Shown here: positions 26,681 to 35,055 of the stretch, one piece after another | Layout: the number at the start of each line of letters is the position of its first letter | Position numbering within the stretch: the first letter of the stretch is position 1 | NCBI GenBank assembly: GCA_022841245.1 | Contig: JALHRW010000016.1 | Span: 1 to 44,804 of the forward strand | Direction: 5' to 3' | Length of the DNA: 44,804 bases | Source of the DNA: Planctomycetota bacterium | GTDB taxonomy: Bacteria > Planctomycetota > UBA11346 | The notes under the pieces: generated by a model | Databases searched by the model: none | Told to the model about the DNA's origin: nothing | Seen by the model: the letters and a program-made list of their open reading frames with translations, nothing else | Position numbers and translations under genes: made by a program

Positions 26681-28060
26681 ATGGCCCCGCCCAAGGTGCT
26701 CTACGAAATCAACTGCGCCGCTTGGCTCGACGATCTGGCGGCGCGCCTGCGCCGGCCGGTGTCGCTCGATACCGTGCCCGACCGCTGCTGGGCGGAGATA
26801 GCCGATCTCGGTGCGGACGCGGTCTGGCTGATGGGCGTGTGGGAGCGCAGCCCGGTGGCGGCGGGCATCGCGCGCAGGCATCCGGCCTTCGCCGCCGATC
26901 GCGCCGCCCTGCCCTGGGCCGACAAGCAGGACGTGTGCGGATCGGCCTACGCCGTGCGTTCGTGGCGGGTCGATCCGCGCTTCGGCGGCGACGCTGCGCT
27001 GGCCACCGCGCGCATCGCTTTGGAAAGGCACCGCCTCGGCCTGTGGCTCGACTGGATCCCCAACCACGTCGCTCCCGACCATCCCTGGGTACGCTGGGCG
27101 GTGCCGGGCGGCGAGGGGGTCGAGGGCCTGCGCGTCGACGGCCGCGTCGTGGCCAGCGGCAAGGACCCGTTCTTCCCGGCTTGGCCCGACACCGTGCAGC
27201 TCGATCTCAATCACCCCGAGTTGCGCGCCGCCGCCGGCGAACAGCTGGCGCGGCTTGCCCGCCAGTGCGACGGCGTGCGCTGCGACATGGCCATGCTGGC
27301 GCTGAAGGACGTCTTCGCCCGCACCTGGGGTGATCGGCCTTCATCCGCGTCGCATCTGGGCTACTGGCCGGAGGTGCTCGGCGCCGCGCGTCGGCACGCC
27401 ACCAGCTTCGGTACCATCGCAGAATCCTACTGGGGACGCGGGAACGACCTGCTCAACCAGGGTTTCGATTCGGCCTACGACAAGGACCTGTACGACGCCC
27501 TGCGCCAGGGCGACGCGGCGGCGGTGCGCGACCGTGCGCACGGTTCCGCCTGCGCTGTGCGCTTCCTCGAAAACCACGACGAGCCGCGTTGCGCCAGCGC
27601 CTTCCCCGAGCCGCGTCGGCGCGCCGCCGCCGTGGTCGTCGCCACGCTGCCCGGCACCTGGCTGTTCAACTCCGGCCAGGAGCACGGCCAGCGCATGCGC
27701 GTGCCGGTGACCCTGGCCAAGGGCGGTCGTGAACCGCTCGACGCCGACGAGCGGGCGCGCTGGCGGACGCTGACCCGTCTGCGTCGCCTGCCAGCGATGC
27801 GCGATGGCGATTGGCGCATGCTCGAGACCACCGGCTGGCCGGACAACCAGAGCTGTCGTGATTTATTGGTCTGGGCCTGGGAAGGCGGCGGCCAGCGGCT
27901 GCTCTGCATCGTCAATTGGTCGGATCGCCGCAGCCAAGGCCTGGTGCACCACGGCTGGGGCCGCACCCGTTTCAGTGAAGTGCGCGACGGCTGCGTGTTC
28001 GAACGCGACGAGGTCTACGTCGATCTGGAACCTTGGGGCAGCCACATCTGGCTGACCTGA
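26681..28060 (+). CDS. GH13 alpha-amylase-family enzyme, cytoplasmic
   Basis: This 459-residue protein has all four conserved blocks of glycoside hydrolase family 13 in order. 'LWLDWIPNH' (about 122-130) is region I. 'GVRCDMAML' with the nucleophile Asp at about 202 is region II. 'TIAESYW' with the acid/base Glu at about 248 is region III. 'ENHDEPR' with the transition-state Asp at about 300 is region IV. No signal peptide is seen, so it acts in the cytoplasm on alpha-glucans or short maltodextrins. The C-terminal beta domain is short, the whole is compact for the family, and the N-terminal barrel strand begins at once ('VLYEINCAAWLDDLA'). The start codon has no good ribosome site. Substrate and subfamily are not readable. 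Confidence 0.85.
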   Translation: MAPPKVLYEINCAAWLDDLAARLRRPVSLDTVPDRCWAEIADLGADAVWLMGVWERSPVAAGIARRHPAFAADRAALPWADKQDVCGSAYAVRSWRVDPRFGGDAALATARIALERHRLGLWLDWIPNHVAPDHPWVRWAVPGGEGVEGLRVDGRVVASGKDPFFPAWPDTVQLDLNHPELRAAAGEQLARLARQCDGVRCDMAMLALKDVFARTWGDRPSSASHLGYWPEVLGAARRHATSFGTIAESYWGRGNDLLNQGFDSAYDKDLYDALRQGDAAAVRDRAHGSACAVRFLENHDEPRCASAFPEPRRRAAAVVVATLPGTWLFNSGQEHGQRMRVPVTLAKGGREPLDADERARWRTLTRLRRLPAMRDGDWRMLETTGWPDNQSCRDLLVWAWEGGGQRLLCIVNWSDRRSQGLVHHGWGRTRFSEVRDGCVFERDEVYVDLEPWGSHIWLT

Positions 28061-28101
28061 ACCAGCATGTCGCAGTTCGATTGGCCGCAGAGGAGGTCTC
28101 C

Positions 28102-29679
28102 TCAGCGCGGCAACGGTGCCGCAGCGTCGTTTGCCTCGGCCAGCGCCAGCCGGCGGCGGTAGAGGTCCGGCGCCTGCACTCCGGCCAGCTTGATCGACTG
28201 CTGCCACAACCTCGCGGCCGCGGGTAGCTTCCCCTCGCGGTAGCGGACGCAGGCGATGGTGTCGGCGATACCATGGCCCAGCGGGCTGCGCGCGACTTCG
28301 TTGCGCTTGAGCGCGACTTCCAGATCCTTGGCCAGGTCGATGGCCCGCGCCAGATCCTCGGCGGTGGGCGCGGCGGCGCGCGCCACCAGGGCGTAGGCCA
28401 GGAGGTTGCCGATGGTGATACGGCCGTCGTCCCGCGCCGGAACTCCAGCGAGATAGCCGTCAAACAGCGACCGCTGCGCCACCACCGCCGCTTCGGCATC
28501 GACGCCGGGCGCGACGCGCCCCAGGCCCTCGAGGAGACGGGCGAGCAGGTCGCGATGCGATTGGGCCGCCTGCTTGCACCACGCGGTCAGCGGGGCTGCA
28601 TCCCCGCCCCGCGCCGCGGTGATCGCCACGCCCAGCGCCGCATCGGCCTTGCCCGCCTCGGCCAGCCCCCAGGTGGCATCGCTCATCGCCTTCTGCATAT
28701 CGATCGCATCCAGGCCGGTGACCGCCGCCGCGCCACCCTCGACCAAGCGGCCGTCGTCACCGATGCGCACGACCGCCGCCTGCATCATCGCCGCCGTCGT
28801 GGCCAGGGGCGGCTGGCCGATGCGCTTGCGGTTGGCGTCGACCTGGACTGCATCGGCGAGGATGGGGATGATCGCCTTGCCATCCGCGCCCATCCCGCCC
28901 TGGATGCCGTAGGACATGGGGTCGCCCATGATCAAGGCGAAGCGGTCGGCGAGGTTGGCGACCGACATCTCGCCAATCTCCCGGCGTTTGACCTCGGCTT
29001 GCATCTGGGCCAGGCCGGTCGCGGCCAGGCGGAGATGATTGATGTTGTGCAGCATGACCAGCAGCATGGCCTGGTGCGCCTGGCCGCCGTGGCTCTTGCT
29101 GCCGATCCAACCGCTGGCGAACAGGGTCTTCTTCAACCACACCTTGTTGTCCTCGTCGACGCGGTTGATCTCCTGCCATTTCGCCGCGACCTCGGGCTTC
29201 TCCATGGTCGCCGCATCCATCTGGCCACCGCTCAGCTTGATCGCCTCGAGACGCAGCTTCTGTTCGAGATCGAAGCGGCGCTGCAGCTCCTTGGCCACCT
29301 CCTTGCGCTTGGCGGGATCGGCCTCGGTCGCCGGCAGGTCGTAGGGCTGCCAGCCGATCGGCTCGGGCGGGGTGGGGCAGGGCACATACAAGGACCCGAA
29401 CTCCGCCTTTCCTCCCTCCTCCTCCAGAGCCACCCCGCCTGCCTTGACCACCACGCGCATACCCATCGGCTTGCCAAAACGGTAGAGGTTCAACCCACCA
29501 CCCTCGCGCACCACGCGGCAGCCGAACAACGCCTGCCCATCCGCAGTCTGCAGCACCACCCGCCGATCATCCAGGGTCAGGTACAGGGTCTGGCCCTCGC
29601 CGGCCGACTGGTAGAGGCCCGGTGCCGGATCGGCGGCGGCCAGGCAGACGGTGAGGAGGAGCAGAAGCGGATGGGACAT
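28102..29679 (-). CDS. Exported protein of unknown function with a DUF6624-like segment
   Basis: This 525-residue protein has a signal peptide ('LLLLLTVCLAAADPAPG', cleavage about residue 16). A small beta domain follows ('LYLTLDDRRVVLQTADG' onward), then a helical middle part with 'INRVDEDNKVWLKKTLFASG' and 'QAHQAMLLVMLHN', which recalls DUF6624 proteins. The C-terminal 250 residues are helical and repeat-like, possibly a TPR-type array ('YREGKLPAAARLWQQSIKLA'). AGGA seven bases before the ATG supports the start. It lies 17 bases after the sigma-fusion gene and is almost certainly cotranscribed with it. A periplasmic partner or target of that sigma factor is plausible, but no function can be assigned. 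Confidence 0.65.
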   Translation of the reverse strand: MSHPLLLLLTVCLAAADPAPGLYQSAGEGQTLYLTLDDRRVVLQTADGQALFGCRVVREGGGLNLYRFGKPMGMRVVVKAGGVALEEEGGKAEFGSLYVPCPTPPEPIGWQPYDLPATEADPAKRKEVAKELQRRFDLEQKLRLEAIKLSGGQMDAATMEKPEVAAKWQEINRVDEDNKVWLKKTLFASGWIGSKSHGGQAHQAMLLVMLHNINHLRLAATGLAQMQAEVKRREIGEMSVANLADRFALIMGDPMSYGIQGGMGADGKAIIPILADAVQVDANRKRIGQPPLATTAAMMQAAVVRIGDDGRLVEGGAAAVTGLDAIDMQKAMSDATWGLAEAGKADAALGVAITAARGGDAAPLTAWCKQAAQSHRDLLARLLEGLGRVAPGVDAEAAVVAQRSLFDGYLAGVPARDDGRITIGNLLAYALVARAAAPTAEDLARAIDLAKDLEVALKRNEVARSPLGHGIADTIACVRYREGKLPAAARLWQQSIKLAGVQAPDLYRRRLALAEANDAAAPLPR

Positions 29680-29696
29680 GGTCGTTCCTAGAGCCT

Positions 29697-32069
29697 TCAG
29701 TTCGGGATGCGCATCGGTGACTGCGCGATCGCGGCGAGTACGCCGCCCGCCACCAGCGAGAGCAGGCCGGCGGCGTCGGCGCGCATGCCCTGTGCGTCAC
29801 CGGCGATCGTGAGGTAGGCATAGGCGGAGTCCTGCTCCAACCGCTGCTCGTAGTCTGTCAGTCGCTTCGACCATTCCGGCCCGGCCATGGCGACAAAGGG
29901 CGCGATGCACTCGACCAGGGCGGTCGGGCGCAACACGGCGCACAGGTTCGGCTGCTTGGACGGCATGGCGGCGAAGGCGCGCTGCACATCCTGATGCTTG
30001 CTGAAGCCACCGCGCCGGTCGATGGCGGCGAGACCGCCGGGCACGGTGGTGAGGATCAGCCGCCCATCCTGCCAGCCGAGGGTCAGCGAGACCATGCCGG
30101 TGAAGGAGGTGATCGAGCCATCCGCAGCCCGCGGTTCACCGGTGGCGGCGATCAGGGCATCAGCGGCAGCCTGGGGCATGTCGGCTTCGACCGTGACCGT
30201 GGGCACGGGCACGCCGGGTTCGATCCAGGCGACGACGGTGCCATCAATCTGACGGATCGCCTCGCTGCCTGCTGTCATCAAGGTACGCGCCCGTTCAGGT
30301 ACGGCTTCCGCCCCGGTGGGTGTCGTGGTCATCGGGAGTACTATGGAACGCAGCATCGCCTGCATGACGACCGAGGTCGCGGTCCTCTCCACCGTCAACG
30401 GCACAGCGCAGGCGAGGAAGGCGTTCGCAGGGACGGCGTCGAAGCGGGCAGGGTCGAGGCGCGGCCAGGACTCGGCCTCCTGGCGTTGCTTCGCCGACTG
30501 CCAAGCACTGGCGCCGGCGAAGCGCAAGCCGTCCGCGGTCACCGTGAGGCTCATGGTGTTGGCCCGCAGCGGCACGGCTCCGGGCAGGCCGCTGTCGAGC
30601 CAGGAGACCATCTCCACATCGGCGGCGGAGGCTGGCCAGGGACCGGCGAGCGGATCCGGCACCAGCGGCGGCAGTGTGCCATGCAGGCGGAGGCGGTTCC
30701 TGTCGCGCACCAGGCGGGCCGCACCGCCATCGCCCAGGGTCCAGCCATCGGCGGTACCGGCGCAGGAGAGCAGCCCGAAGACCCCGTGGTCGAGGATGCC
30801 GGCGACGGGTAGTTGCGCCTCCGGGCTGGCGAAGGTGAGCCAGCCCTCGCTGCCGGCGAGGAGCGATATGGAGGGCGCGGTGCCGGCATCCGCCTGGCTT
30901 TGCGCCAGCTTCACCTGCTCGTCCATGTTGGCGACCACGCGTTGGACCTGCTGTTCGTTCGTCAGGTGGAGCAGATCGCGCTGCAAGGCGTAGTACTTGA
31001 CCCGTTCCTCACGCGAAAGGGCGGCGTCAGGCTGCAGGACAACCGCCGCCTCGCGCAGGCCGGCGACCTGTTCGAGCACGCCCGGAGCCGCCTCGGCGAG
31101 CAGCGCCAGCTCGGGCAGGCGACGCAGGCGCTCGGCGGTGCGTGCCCCGTCGACCCAACGCACCGTGATCCAGCCGTGGGCGCGCTCGGGATCGAGGTCG
31201 AACTCGGCTGCCGGCACCGGTGGATCGGCGGGGATGACGGTCACCGGCATGGGCATGGTTGGCGGCGCTTCCGACGCCGTGATGAGGAAGGGCGCGGTGG
31301 CGCCGCCAATGAGGAGGAGGGCAGAGCCAGCGAGGGCGATACGGGTCATGGTGGACATTCGGGGACGCGACCAACGCAGGGCACGGTCGGAGGGTGCGGC
31401 GGTCGCGCCCGTCCCTCCACCGGCCGGAGCCAGATCACGCAAATGGGCCATGAGCCCGCTGGGCACCGTCGCCGCCGCCGCCTCGGCCTGGAGACAGGCG
31501 AGGAGGACGGTGATCGACGCGGCCTGTACGCCACGCCGGACCAGCAGCGGCTTCATCCGCTCCAGGCCACGGCGCACGCGGTCATGCACGGTGCTCAACG
31601 GTACGCCGGTGTGCGCCGCCACCTCGGCCAGGGTGTGCCCGGCGAGGTGGTGGAGGCGCACCGCTTCCCGCTCTGCCGTCGGCAGCTGCTCCAGACAGGC
31701 ATCGAGGTGTTCCTTGATGTCTGACATGGGCAACTCCGGCGCGGTCAGTGCGTTCAGCAGATCCGGCGCGGCGACCTGGCGCAGTCGTTGCCGGTCACGC
31801 CTGGCGTTACGGATGACGAAATCGGCCACCGTCAGCAGCCAGGCCGCAAGGGCCGGGCTGGCCGCCGCCTGGCTGCGCTTACGCGCAAGCACCAGGAAGA
31901 CGGCCTGGGTGGCATCATCGGCATCCGCAACCCCGAGGGCGCGGCGGCAACGGCTGTAAACCATAGACGCATAGCGGGTTACCAGGGTGGTGTAGCACCC
32001 TTCGTTCCCCGCCGCCCAGGCTTGCGCCAGGGTCGCGTCGTCAGCATCAGTCGTCGGCTCATGGTCCAT
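29697..32069 (-). CDS. ECF sigma factor fused to a membrane anchor and large exported domain
   Basis: This is a 790-residue fusion. Residues 11-95 are sigma region 2 ('DATLAQAWAAGNEGCYTTLV' and 'DDATQAVFLVLARK'). Residues 115-172 are region 4 with the helix-turn-helix 'HTLAEVAAHTGVPLSTVHDR'. An Ala-rich amphipathic stretch (180-200) leads to a single membrane helix at 242-264 ('IALAGSALLLIGGATAPFLI'). About 520 residues follow on the outer side, with strand-rich segments of no known family. Sigma region 4 next to an anchor and an external domain suggests a one-protein signalling device, sensing outside and transcribing inside. AGGAG precedes the ATG by seven bases. Such fusions are known in PVC bacteria. 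Target genes and signal are unknown. Confidence 0.85.
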   Translation of the reverse strand: MDHEPTTDADDATLAQAWAAGNEGCYTTLVTRYASMVYSRCRRALGVADADDATQAVFLVLARKRSQAAASPALAAWLLTVADFVIRNARRDRQRLRQVAAPDLLNALTAPELPMSDIKEHLDACLEQLPTAEREAVRLHHLAGHTLAEVAAHTGVPLSTVHDRVRRGLERMKPLLVRRGVQAASITVLLACLQAEAAAATVPSGLMAHLRDLAPAGGGTGATAAPSDRALRWSRPRMSTMTRIALAGSALLLIGGATAPFLITASEAPPTMPMPVTVIPADPPVPAAEFDLDPERAHGWITVRWVDGARTAERLRRLPELALLAEAAPGVLEQVAGLREAAVVLQPDAALSREERVKYYALQRDLLHLTNEQQVQRVVANMDEQVKLAQSQADAGTAPSISLLAGSEGWLTFASPEAQLPVAGILDHGVFGLLSCAGTADGWTLGDGGAARLVRDRNRLRLHGTLPPLVPDPLAGPWPASAADVEMVSWLDSGLPGAVPLRANTMSLTVTADGLRFAGASAWQSAKQRQEAESWPRLDPARFDAVPANAFLACAVPLTVERTATSVVMQAMLRSIVLPMTTTPTGAEAVPERARTLMTAGSEAIRQIDGTVVAWIEPGVPVPTVTVEADMPQAAADALIAATGEPRAADGSITSFTGMVSLTLGWQDGRLILTTVPGGLAAIDRRGGFSKHQDVQRAFAAMPSKQPNLCAVLRPTALVECIAPFVAMAGPEWSKRLTDYEQRLEQDSAYAYLTIAGDAQGMRADAAGLLSLVAGGVLAAIAQSPMRIPN

Positions 32070-32154
32070 GCGAGGACTCCTGCATCAGGGTATGTCCGCC
32101 CCCGAGTGGATTTCCGGAGGAATGTTCACCCTAGCTAGCGCAGATGCATGTGCC

Positions 32155-32190
32155 ACGGAGGCGCGGAGGCAGGGAGAAAGGCAGAGAAGC
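32155..32190 (+). repeat. Purine-rich degenerate GGAG/CAGAG repeat
   Basis: The stretch from ACGGAGGCGCGGAGGCAGGG to GCAGAGAAG is almost purely purine with a loose 8-9 base period. It lies in the spacer between the divergent sigma-fusion and RNase Y genes. It resembles the degenerate CAGAGG/CGGAGG intergenic repeats scattered in many environmental genomes. No function assigned; it could also sit in the RNase Y leader. Confidence 0.35.
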
Positions 32191-32263
32191 AACTCAGAGC
32201 TCATCCTGGCTGGCCAGGACACCCGCTTGGAGCCCTGGAGACATGTCCTATCGTGCGCGGCTC

Positions 32264-33880
32264 ATGGACCCCTATCTGGCCGTAGTCATCGCAGCGGTTG
32301 CTGCCGTCGTCGCCTGGATTGCCTCTAAAGTCCGTACTGCAGCGACGTTGCGGCTGGAGCACGAACGCGCGCTGCAGGCCCGCACGGCTCAGCTGACCGG
32401 CGAGGCCCAGGCCAAGGCGACGGCCAGTGCCGAGCAGGCCCTGGCCGCCGAGCGCGCCAAGCTGGCCGCCGAACAGCGCAAGCTGGCCGCCGAGCAGGAG
32501 TCGGCCGCCGAGATCGAGGCCCGTGCGCTCAAGCGCGAGTCGGCGGTGAAGGCCCGCGATGGCGAGCTGGCCGTGCGCGAACGCGGCATCGCCGCACGCG
32601 AGGACTCGCTCGACCGCAAGCTGGGCGTGCTCGACGAGCGCGACAGCAAGCTGCGTGCACGTGAAGAGGAGGGCGAGCGCGAGCGCGCCCGCCTGCGCGA
32701 ACGTGAGACCGCCGTCGCTAGCGGCGAGGCGCGCATCGCCGCCGAGCTGGCGCGGGTCGCCGGCCTCACCGCCGAGGACGCCAAGACCGAGCTGATGGCC
32801 GCCCTCGACGCCTCGCTCGCCAGCGAGCTGAACGCGCGCATCGCCCTGCGCGAAAAGGTCTTCCACGAGCGCGCCAAGGATCTCGGCATCGAGATCGTTT
32901 CGCGCGCGGTGCAGCGCTATGCCGCCGAGCACACGGCTGAGACCACCTCGGCTCGCATCCAGCTGCCGAGCGAGGAGTACAAGGGCCGCATCATCGGCAA
33001 GGAAGGCCGCAACATCAAAGCCTTCGAGCAGGCTGCCGGCGTCGATGTGATCATCGACGAGGCCCCCGACCTGATCCACATCTCATGCTTCGATCCCGTC
33101 CGCCGCGAGGTCGCGGTGCGCACGCTCAAGCGCCTGATCGAGGACGGCCGCATCCAGCCGGCGCGCATCGAGGAGGAGCTGGCCAAGGTGCGCGGCGAAC
33201 TCGATCGCGAACTGATCCACCTCGGCGAGGAGGCTGCCTACCACTGCGAAGTCAGCGGCCTGCACCCGCAGATCATCAAGTTGCTCGGCAAGCTGCACTT
33301 CCGCACCAGCTACGGTCAGAATGTCCTGGTCCATACCCAGGAAGTCGCCTTCCTGTGCGGCGCGATGGCTGCGGACCTCGGCCTCGACCCGCGCCTCGGC
33401 CGCCGCTGCGGCCTGCTGCATGACGTCGGCAAGGCGATCGACCACGAGCAGGAGGGGAGCCATCCGCAGCTCGGCTACGAGGCGCTCAAACGCTTCGGCG
33501 AGAGCGAGACGGTGGCCAACGCCGCGTTGGCCCACCACGAAGGCCACGACCCGCTGACCCCGTACACCGTCCTCGCCGCCGCCGCCGATGCGATCAGCGC
33601 CGCCCGCCCCGGCGCGCGCCGCGCCAACATGGAGCAGTACCTCAAGCGTCTGGCCCAGCTCGAGGACATCGCGGTGAAGTTCCCCGGCGTGCAGAAGGCC
33701 TACGCCATCCAGGCCGGCCGCGAGCTGCGCGTCATCGTCAACCAGCACACCGTGCCCGACGGCGAACTGGCCAAGATGGGTCGCGACATCACCCGTGCCA
33801 TCGCCGATCAAGTGGCCTTTCCTGGCGAAGTGAAGGTCACCCTGATCCGCGAGACGAGGCACATCGCCGTCGCCCGATGA
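32264..33880 (+). CDS. rny: Ribonuclease Y
   Basis: This 538-residue membrane-tethered endoribonuclease starts bulk mRNA decay. It has one N-terminal helix ('YLAVVIAAVAAVVAWIAS'), then a long charged coiled coil (about residues 30-190). A KH RNA-binding domain carries 'GRIIGKEGRNIKAFE' at about 240-254. The HD catalytic domain has its signature 'LLHDVGKAIDHE' near 384, preceded by 'NVLVHTQEV' and followed by 'ALAHHEG'. Length is usual for the family. Two ATGs are possible. The one at 32264 was preferred because it leaves no positive charges on the outer side of the helix; the one at 32243 adds 'MSYRARL'. Its stop overlaps menF by four bases. Confidence 0.95.
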   Translation: MDPYLAVVIAAVAAVVAWIASKVRTAATLRLEHERALQARTAQLTGEAQAKATASAEQALAAERAKLAAEQRKLAAEQESAAEIEARALKRESAVKARDGELAVRERGIAAREDSLDRKLGVLDERDSKLRAREEEGERERARLRERETAVASGEARIAAELARVAGLTAEDAKTELMAALDASLASELNARIALREKVFHERAKDLGIEIVSRAVQRYAAEHTAETTSARIQLPSEEYKGRIIGKEGRNIKAFEQAAGVDVIIDEAPDLIHISCFDPVRREVAVRTLKRLIEDGRIQPARIEEELAKVRGELDRELIHLGEEAAYHCEVSGLHPQIIKLLGKLHFRTSYGQNVLVHTQEVAFLCGAMAADLGLDPRLGRRCGLLHDVGKAIDHEQEGSHPQLGYEALKRFGESETVANAALAHHEGHDPLTPYTVLAAAADAISAARPGARRANMEQYLKRLAQLEDIAVKFPGVQKAYAIQAGRELRVIVNQHTVPDGELAKMGRDITRAIADQVAFPGEVKVTLIRETRHIAVAR

Positions 33881-35055
33881 TCGACGATCCGATCCTCTCC
33901 TGGACCGAGGCCGCCTTCCCACGCACGTTGCTGTGGGACGATGCCGGCGTGGTGCTGGCCGAAGGCGTGGCCTGGGAGGCCAGCGCCAGCGGACCGGGCC
34001 GTGGCATGCGTCTGAGCCGCGCCCTCGGCCGGCTGGAGGGCCAGCGCGGGCAGCTGCCGCACGTCATGGGTGCGCTCGCCTTCGAGGATGCCGGCCCGGT
34101 CGGCTCGCCATGGGGCGCTGTACCCGGCGCACGGCTATGGCTGCCTTCGCGCTTGCGCATCGAACGCGACGGGGTGGCGGTCGACCAGGTCGAAGGGGTG
34201 ATGCATTCCCCGGCCAAGGCCGATCCGGCGCCCTGGCCGCATACGCCGAGCGGCTTCAAGGACATGGTCGAGGACGCCGCCGGGCTGATCCGCGATGGCG
34301 CCTTCCGCAAGGTGGTGGTGGCGCGCGCCGTCGACCACCACCTGCCGGAGAACCACCGCGACGACATCGCGCTGGCCCGGCTCAAGGCCAACGCGGGCAC
34401 CGGTGCCTGCGTCTATGCCCAGGATCTGCCGGATGGCGGGCTGTTCCTCGGCGCCACGCCCGAGCTGCTGCTCGCCGCCCGCGGCCACGTCATCGAGACG
34501 CACGCCCTCGCCGGCACCTGCGAGGCGAGCGACGATGAGGAAACCGACCTGGCGCGCATCACCGCCCTGGTCGCCTCGACCAAGGAGCGCAAGGAGCACG
34601 GCTTGGTGGTCGAGCACCTCGTCGCCTGCCTGCGTCCGCGCTGCCGACCGTTCGCGGTCGAGGCCAGCCCGCATCCGCGGCGCTGCGGTGGGATGTACCA
34701 CCTCGAGACCCGGCTCGCCGCCGAACTCGCCGATCCTGACTACCTCGATGCCATTGCCGCCCTGCATCCGACGCCGGCGACCTGCGGCCTGCCGGCGTCC
34801 TCCGCGGCCAGCTGGCTGGCCCGCCACGAGCGCCTGCGCCGCGGCCTGTATTGCGGCGCGCTGGGCTGGATCGCACCCGACTCCTGCCGCGCCATCGTCC
34901 CGCTGCGCGGCGCACTGCTCTCGCCGGACCGCAAGATGGCCCGCGTCTTCGCCGGCTGCGGCGTGGTCGAGACCTCGGACCCGCAGCTCGAGTACGAAGA
35001 GACCGAGCTGAAGCTGAAACTGGTGCGCCATTCACTCCGGATCGGGCATGCCTGA
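33877..35055 (+). CDS. menF: Isochorismate synthase, menaquinone pathway
   Basis: This 392-residue chorismate-binding enzyme converts chorismate to isochorismate, the first step of classical menaquinone synthesis. Signature blocks of the anthranilate/isochorismate synthase fold are present: 'FRKVVVARAV' with the active-site lysine, 'LFLGATPELLL', 'THALAGTCEAS', 'STKERKEHGLVVEHLV', 'LHPTPATCGLP', and 'FAGCGVVETSDPQLEYEET' with the metal-binding glutamates. Length is usual. The start ATGA overlaps the rny stop, and its end overlaps menD by eight bases, so the three are translationally coupled. A salicylate or enterobactin-type isochorismate synthase is excluded in practice by the adjacent menD. 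Confidence 0.92.
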   Translation: MIDDPILSWTEAAFPRTLLWDDAGVVLAEGVAWEASASGPGRGMRLSRALGRLEGQRGQLPHVMGALAFEDAGPVGSPWGAVPGARLWLPSRLRIERDGVAVDQVEGVMHSPAKADPAPWPHTPSGFKDMVEDAAGLIRDGAFRKVVVARAVDHHLPENHRDDIALARLKANAGTGACVYAQDLPDGGLFLGATPELLLAARGHVIETHALAGTCEASDDEETDLARITALVASTKERKEHGLVVEHLVACLRPRCRPFAVEASPHPRRCGGMYHLETRLAAELADPDYLDAIAALHPTPATCGLPASSAASWLARHERLRRGLYCGALGWIAPDSCRAIVPLRGALLSPDRKMARVFAGCGVVETSDPQLEYEETELKLKLVRHSLRIGHA

